Assembly (NCBI GenBank): GCA_016765265.1
Contig: JAESQG010000357.1
Span: forward strand, 1 to 6,403
Length of the DNA: 6,403 nt
DNA from: Pseudomonadales bacterium
GTDB lineage: Bacteria > Pseudomonadota > Gammaproteobacteria > Pseudomonadales > DC-out160
Direction: 5' to 3'
In this document: positions 4,729 to 6,403 of the stretch, piece by piece
How the letters are laid out: every line of letters begins with the position of its first letter
How positions within the stretch are numbered: position 1 is the first letter of the stretch
The notes under the pieces: generated by a model
What the model saw: only the letters and a program-made list of their open reading frames with translations
What the model was told of the DNA's origin: nothing
Database searches by the model: none
Position numbers and translations under genes: made by a program

Positions 4729-6403
4729 TTAGAAATCCTCCCACTCATCGCCATTGGAGCCTGCATCACGTTGTGGACCTTTAGCTGGTGTATGTGTATG
4801 CATCTTGGGTGCAGCCACTTTTGCAGCCGCTGTTTGCACAGGAGCAGCAGAATAGGTGCCTGTTGCCCGGCTCGCTCCTTCAATGGTGAAGTAAGCCATT
4901 AGGTCAAGTAAGCTGCCTGCCTGTGAGGCCATGGCTTCACCGGCGGCCGATGCTTCTTCTACCAAGGCGGCATTTTGCTGGGTCATTTCATCCATTTGGC
5001 CCAGTGCCGTATTCACTTGCTCAATGCCCGATGTTTGTTCGATTGCCGATACGGAAATCTCTTCAATGATATTGGAGACCTTTTCAACCGCATCTACAAT
5101 CGTACGCAGTGTTTCACCTGACTCGTTCACCAGACGGGTGCCCTCGTCAACTTTCACCACCGAGTCACGAATCAAATCTTTAATTTCCTTCGCTGCATCG
5201 GCTGATCGTTGTGCCAAGTTACGCACCTCACCGGCCACTACTGCGAATCCGCGGCCTTGCTCACCTGCTCTGGCCGCTTCAACTGCTGCGTTCAGTGCCA
5301 GTAAGTTGGTTTGGAAAGCAATTTCGTCAATTACCCCAATAATGTCAGCAATTTTCTTCGATGATTCATTGATTTCATCCATCGCTGTCACTGCATTGGC
5401 AACCACTTCGCCTCCTTGCTGGGCTTTGGTCTTCGCTTCAACTGCGAGCTCATTAGCATGACCAGCGTGTTCGGCACTTTGCTTAACGGTGCTAGTCATT
5501 TCTTCCATACTCGATGCAGTTTCTTCTAGACTCGATGCCTGTTCCTCAGTACGTTGACTCAAATCTGCGTTGCCGCTAGCAATCTCGTTGGCTGATCCAC
5601 TAATGGCATTAGAAGCATCAATGATTTTGCCAATACTGTCAGTGAGCTGACCGGTAGTGGAGTTGGCATTGGCTTTCAGTTCACCAAATGAGCCTTCATA
5701 ATCATTGGTAATGGTTTCTGTCATATCACCTTTGGCCATGGCACTGAATACCCGCAATACATCTTGCAAGCCATTATCAGCACTTTCTACCAAGGTATTT
5801 AGGCCTTCCGACAACTTCTTGAAGAAGCCCTCTTTGCCTGCGAGATCTAGACGCTGGGTAAAGTCACCGGCGGCGGCTGCACCGACTACGGCATCCACCT
5901 CACGCTCAACACTCAGCTCCAGGGTGCGGTCGTTCCATTCAACGCAAGTCCCTAGACGCTCTCCGGCATCATTTAAAATGGGATTAGCGATTAGCCCAAA
6001 GGTGCGTCCACCCACCTCGATTTCGGTTTTAAAGGTATTGTTAAGGTTCTTAATCATACCTTGTTGATGTGCTGGGTTTTTATGGAATATATCCATATTA
6101 CTGCCCAGTAAGCGACTGGCATCAAAGCTAGATAACTCTGTGCGAATATCGCTTTCTGCGCCGCGCATCATGTTGGTCACCGAGCGATTCATATAAACGA
6201 TCTCGTTGTTAGTATCAGCAATCATGGTGTTATTGTTAGCCACATCCAAAGCTTGCTTAACTCTGACGTTTTCGTCTGCTGCTTGTTTATCTGCTACCTC
6301 TTGCGCTAGCTGCGCCGTGATATCGCTCCATTCCACCACCGTACCTAAACGCTCACCGCTGTCATCAAACATAGGGGTGGCGATCAGGTCGAAGGTTAGG
6401 CCT
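4729..6403 (-). CDS. Methyl-accepting chemotaxis protein with PAS and HAMP-like repeats (5'-partial)
   Basis: The frame is open to the right edge, so the amino-terminus is missing. The Met at 6372 is internal, because the codons before it (GLTFDLIATP) match the end of the following PAS repeat. Numbering from that Met: end of one PAS unit (1-25), a full PAS (about 38-150), two HAMP-like units (AAGDFTQRL near 168 and AKGDMTETI near 213), then the coiled-coil signalling domain with the hairpin tip EIAFQTNLLALNAAVEAARA (350-369). After an Ala/Thr/Pro-rich linker it ends in EWEDF, fitting the xWxxF tether for CheR/CheB (NWETF in E. coli Tar). Such receptors control CheA kinase through CheW and steer flagella. 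No transmembrane segment occurs in the visible part; the sensor may be cytosolic or anchored by missing upstream sequence. The PAS ligand is unknown. A strong terminator follows. Confidence 0.95.
   Translation of the reverse strand, partial: GLTFDLIATPMFDDSGERLGTVVEWSDITAQLAQEVADKQAADENVRVKQALDVANNNTMIADTNNEIVYMNRSVTNMMRGAESDIRTELSSFDASRLLGSNMDIFHKNPAHQQGMIKNLNNTFKTEIEVGGRTFGLIANPILNDAGERLGTCVEWNDRTLELSVEREVDAVVGAAAAGDFTQRLDLAGKEGFFKKLSEGLNTLVESADNGLQDVLRVFSAMAKGDMTETITNDYEGSFGELKANANSTTGQLTDSIGKIIDASNAISGSANEIASGNADLSQRTEEQASSLEETASSMEEMTSTVKQSAEHAGHANELAVEAKTKAQQGGEVVANAVTAMDEINESSKKIADIIGVIDEIAFQTNLLALNAAVEAARAGEQGRGFAVVAGEVRNLAQRSADAAKEIKDLIRDSVVKVDEGTRLVNESGETLRTIVDAVEKVSNIIEEISVSAIEQTSGIEQVNTALGQMDEMTQQNAALVEEASAAGEAMASQAGSLLDLMAYFTIEGASRATGTYSAAPVQTAAAKVAAPKMHTHTPAKGPQRDAGSNGDEWEDF
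4732..4746 (-). other. CheR/CheB-tether pentapeptide EWEDF coding site
   Basis: The last five codons of the chemoreceptor encode Glu-Trp-Glu-Asp-Phe, directly before the TAA at 4731-4729. The xWxxF pattern at the extreme carboxy-terminus after a flexible linker is the known recruitment site for the adaptation enzymes of high-abundance receptors, so this receptor is probably methylated and may assist neighbouring receptors lacking a tether. Confidence 0.75.

Noticed and set aside
4610..4744. A 45-residue amino-terminal extension of the GDPD reading frame
   Set aside because: It runs back through the chemoreceptor terminator and into the chemoreceptor coding end, has a basic, non-family composition, and would bypass the strong promoter at 4617-4645.
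4931..5461. Long plus-strand open frame opposite the chemoreceptor
   Set aside because: Ser/Ala/Thr-rich antisense shadow of a strongly conserved coding region; no domain, no ribosome site.
5705..6067. Plus-strand open frame opposite the PAS/HAMP part
   Set aside because: Antisense shadow of the chemoreceptor with no recognisable protein features.
6370..6372. ATG as the true start of the chemoreceptor
   Set aside because: Upstream codons to the edge stay open and match the corresponding part of the next PAS repeat, so the Met is internal.

Overview
The window looks like chromosomal DNA of a free-living, motile, aerobic gammaproteobacterium. The reasons are an E. coli-like PpnP, a malate synthase G carboxy-terminus, a Tsr-like chemoreceptor ending in a CheR-type tether, and sigma70-like promoters. 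I cannot name the genus. No mobile element, CRISPR array, tRNA or rRNA was seen, and coding density is very high.

Layout from left to right: (1) the last 33 codons of malate synthase G (+). (2) Three minus-strand genes in transcription order: a double-headed HAD-family hydrolase (2752 to 1043), the nucleoside phosphorylase PpnP (932 to 651) and a NYN/LabA-type predicted ribonuclease (from about 618 to 97). No terminator is visible between them, so they may be co-transcribed. (3) A 185-bp divergent promoter region (2753-2937). (4) A solitary long-form hisG (+), first enzyme of histidine synthesis. (5) A glycerophosphodiester phosphodiesterase (-) meeting hisG tail to tail. (6) A 119-bp gap with a strong terminator and a strong promoter. 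(7) The carboxy-terminal part of a PAS/HAMP methyl-accepting chemotaxis protein (-), cut by the right edge.

Most genes are ordinary housekeeping or sensory genes. Features that deserve a second look are: the HAD protein is a gap-free tandem duplication (corresponding catalytic residues all 301 residues apart) in which both copies carry His where the HAD acid/base Asp normally sits; five 12-bp repeats at the NYN start encode three alternative in-frame ATGs, each overlapping the stop of a tiny ORF in another frame; the phosphodiesterase promoter lies so close to the ATG that a leaderless mRNA is predicted; and both convergent gene pairs overlap at their stop codons, leaving no intergenic space for terminators.

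A speculative functional link is that the NYN nuclease, HAD phosphatase and PpnP could act successively in RNA or nucleotide turnover. I found no convincing evidence of a wholly new multi-gene system.
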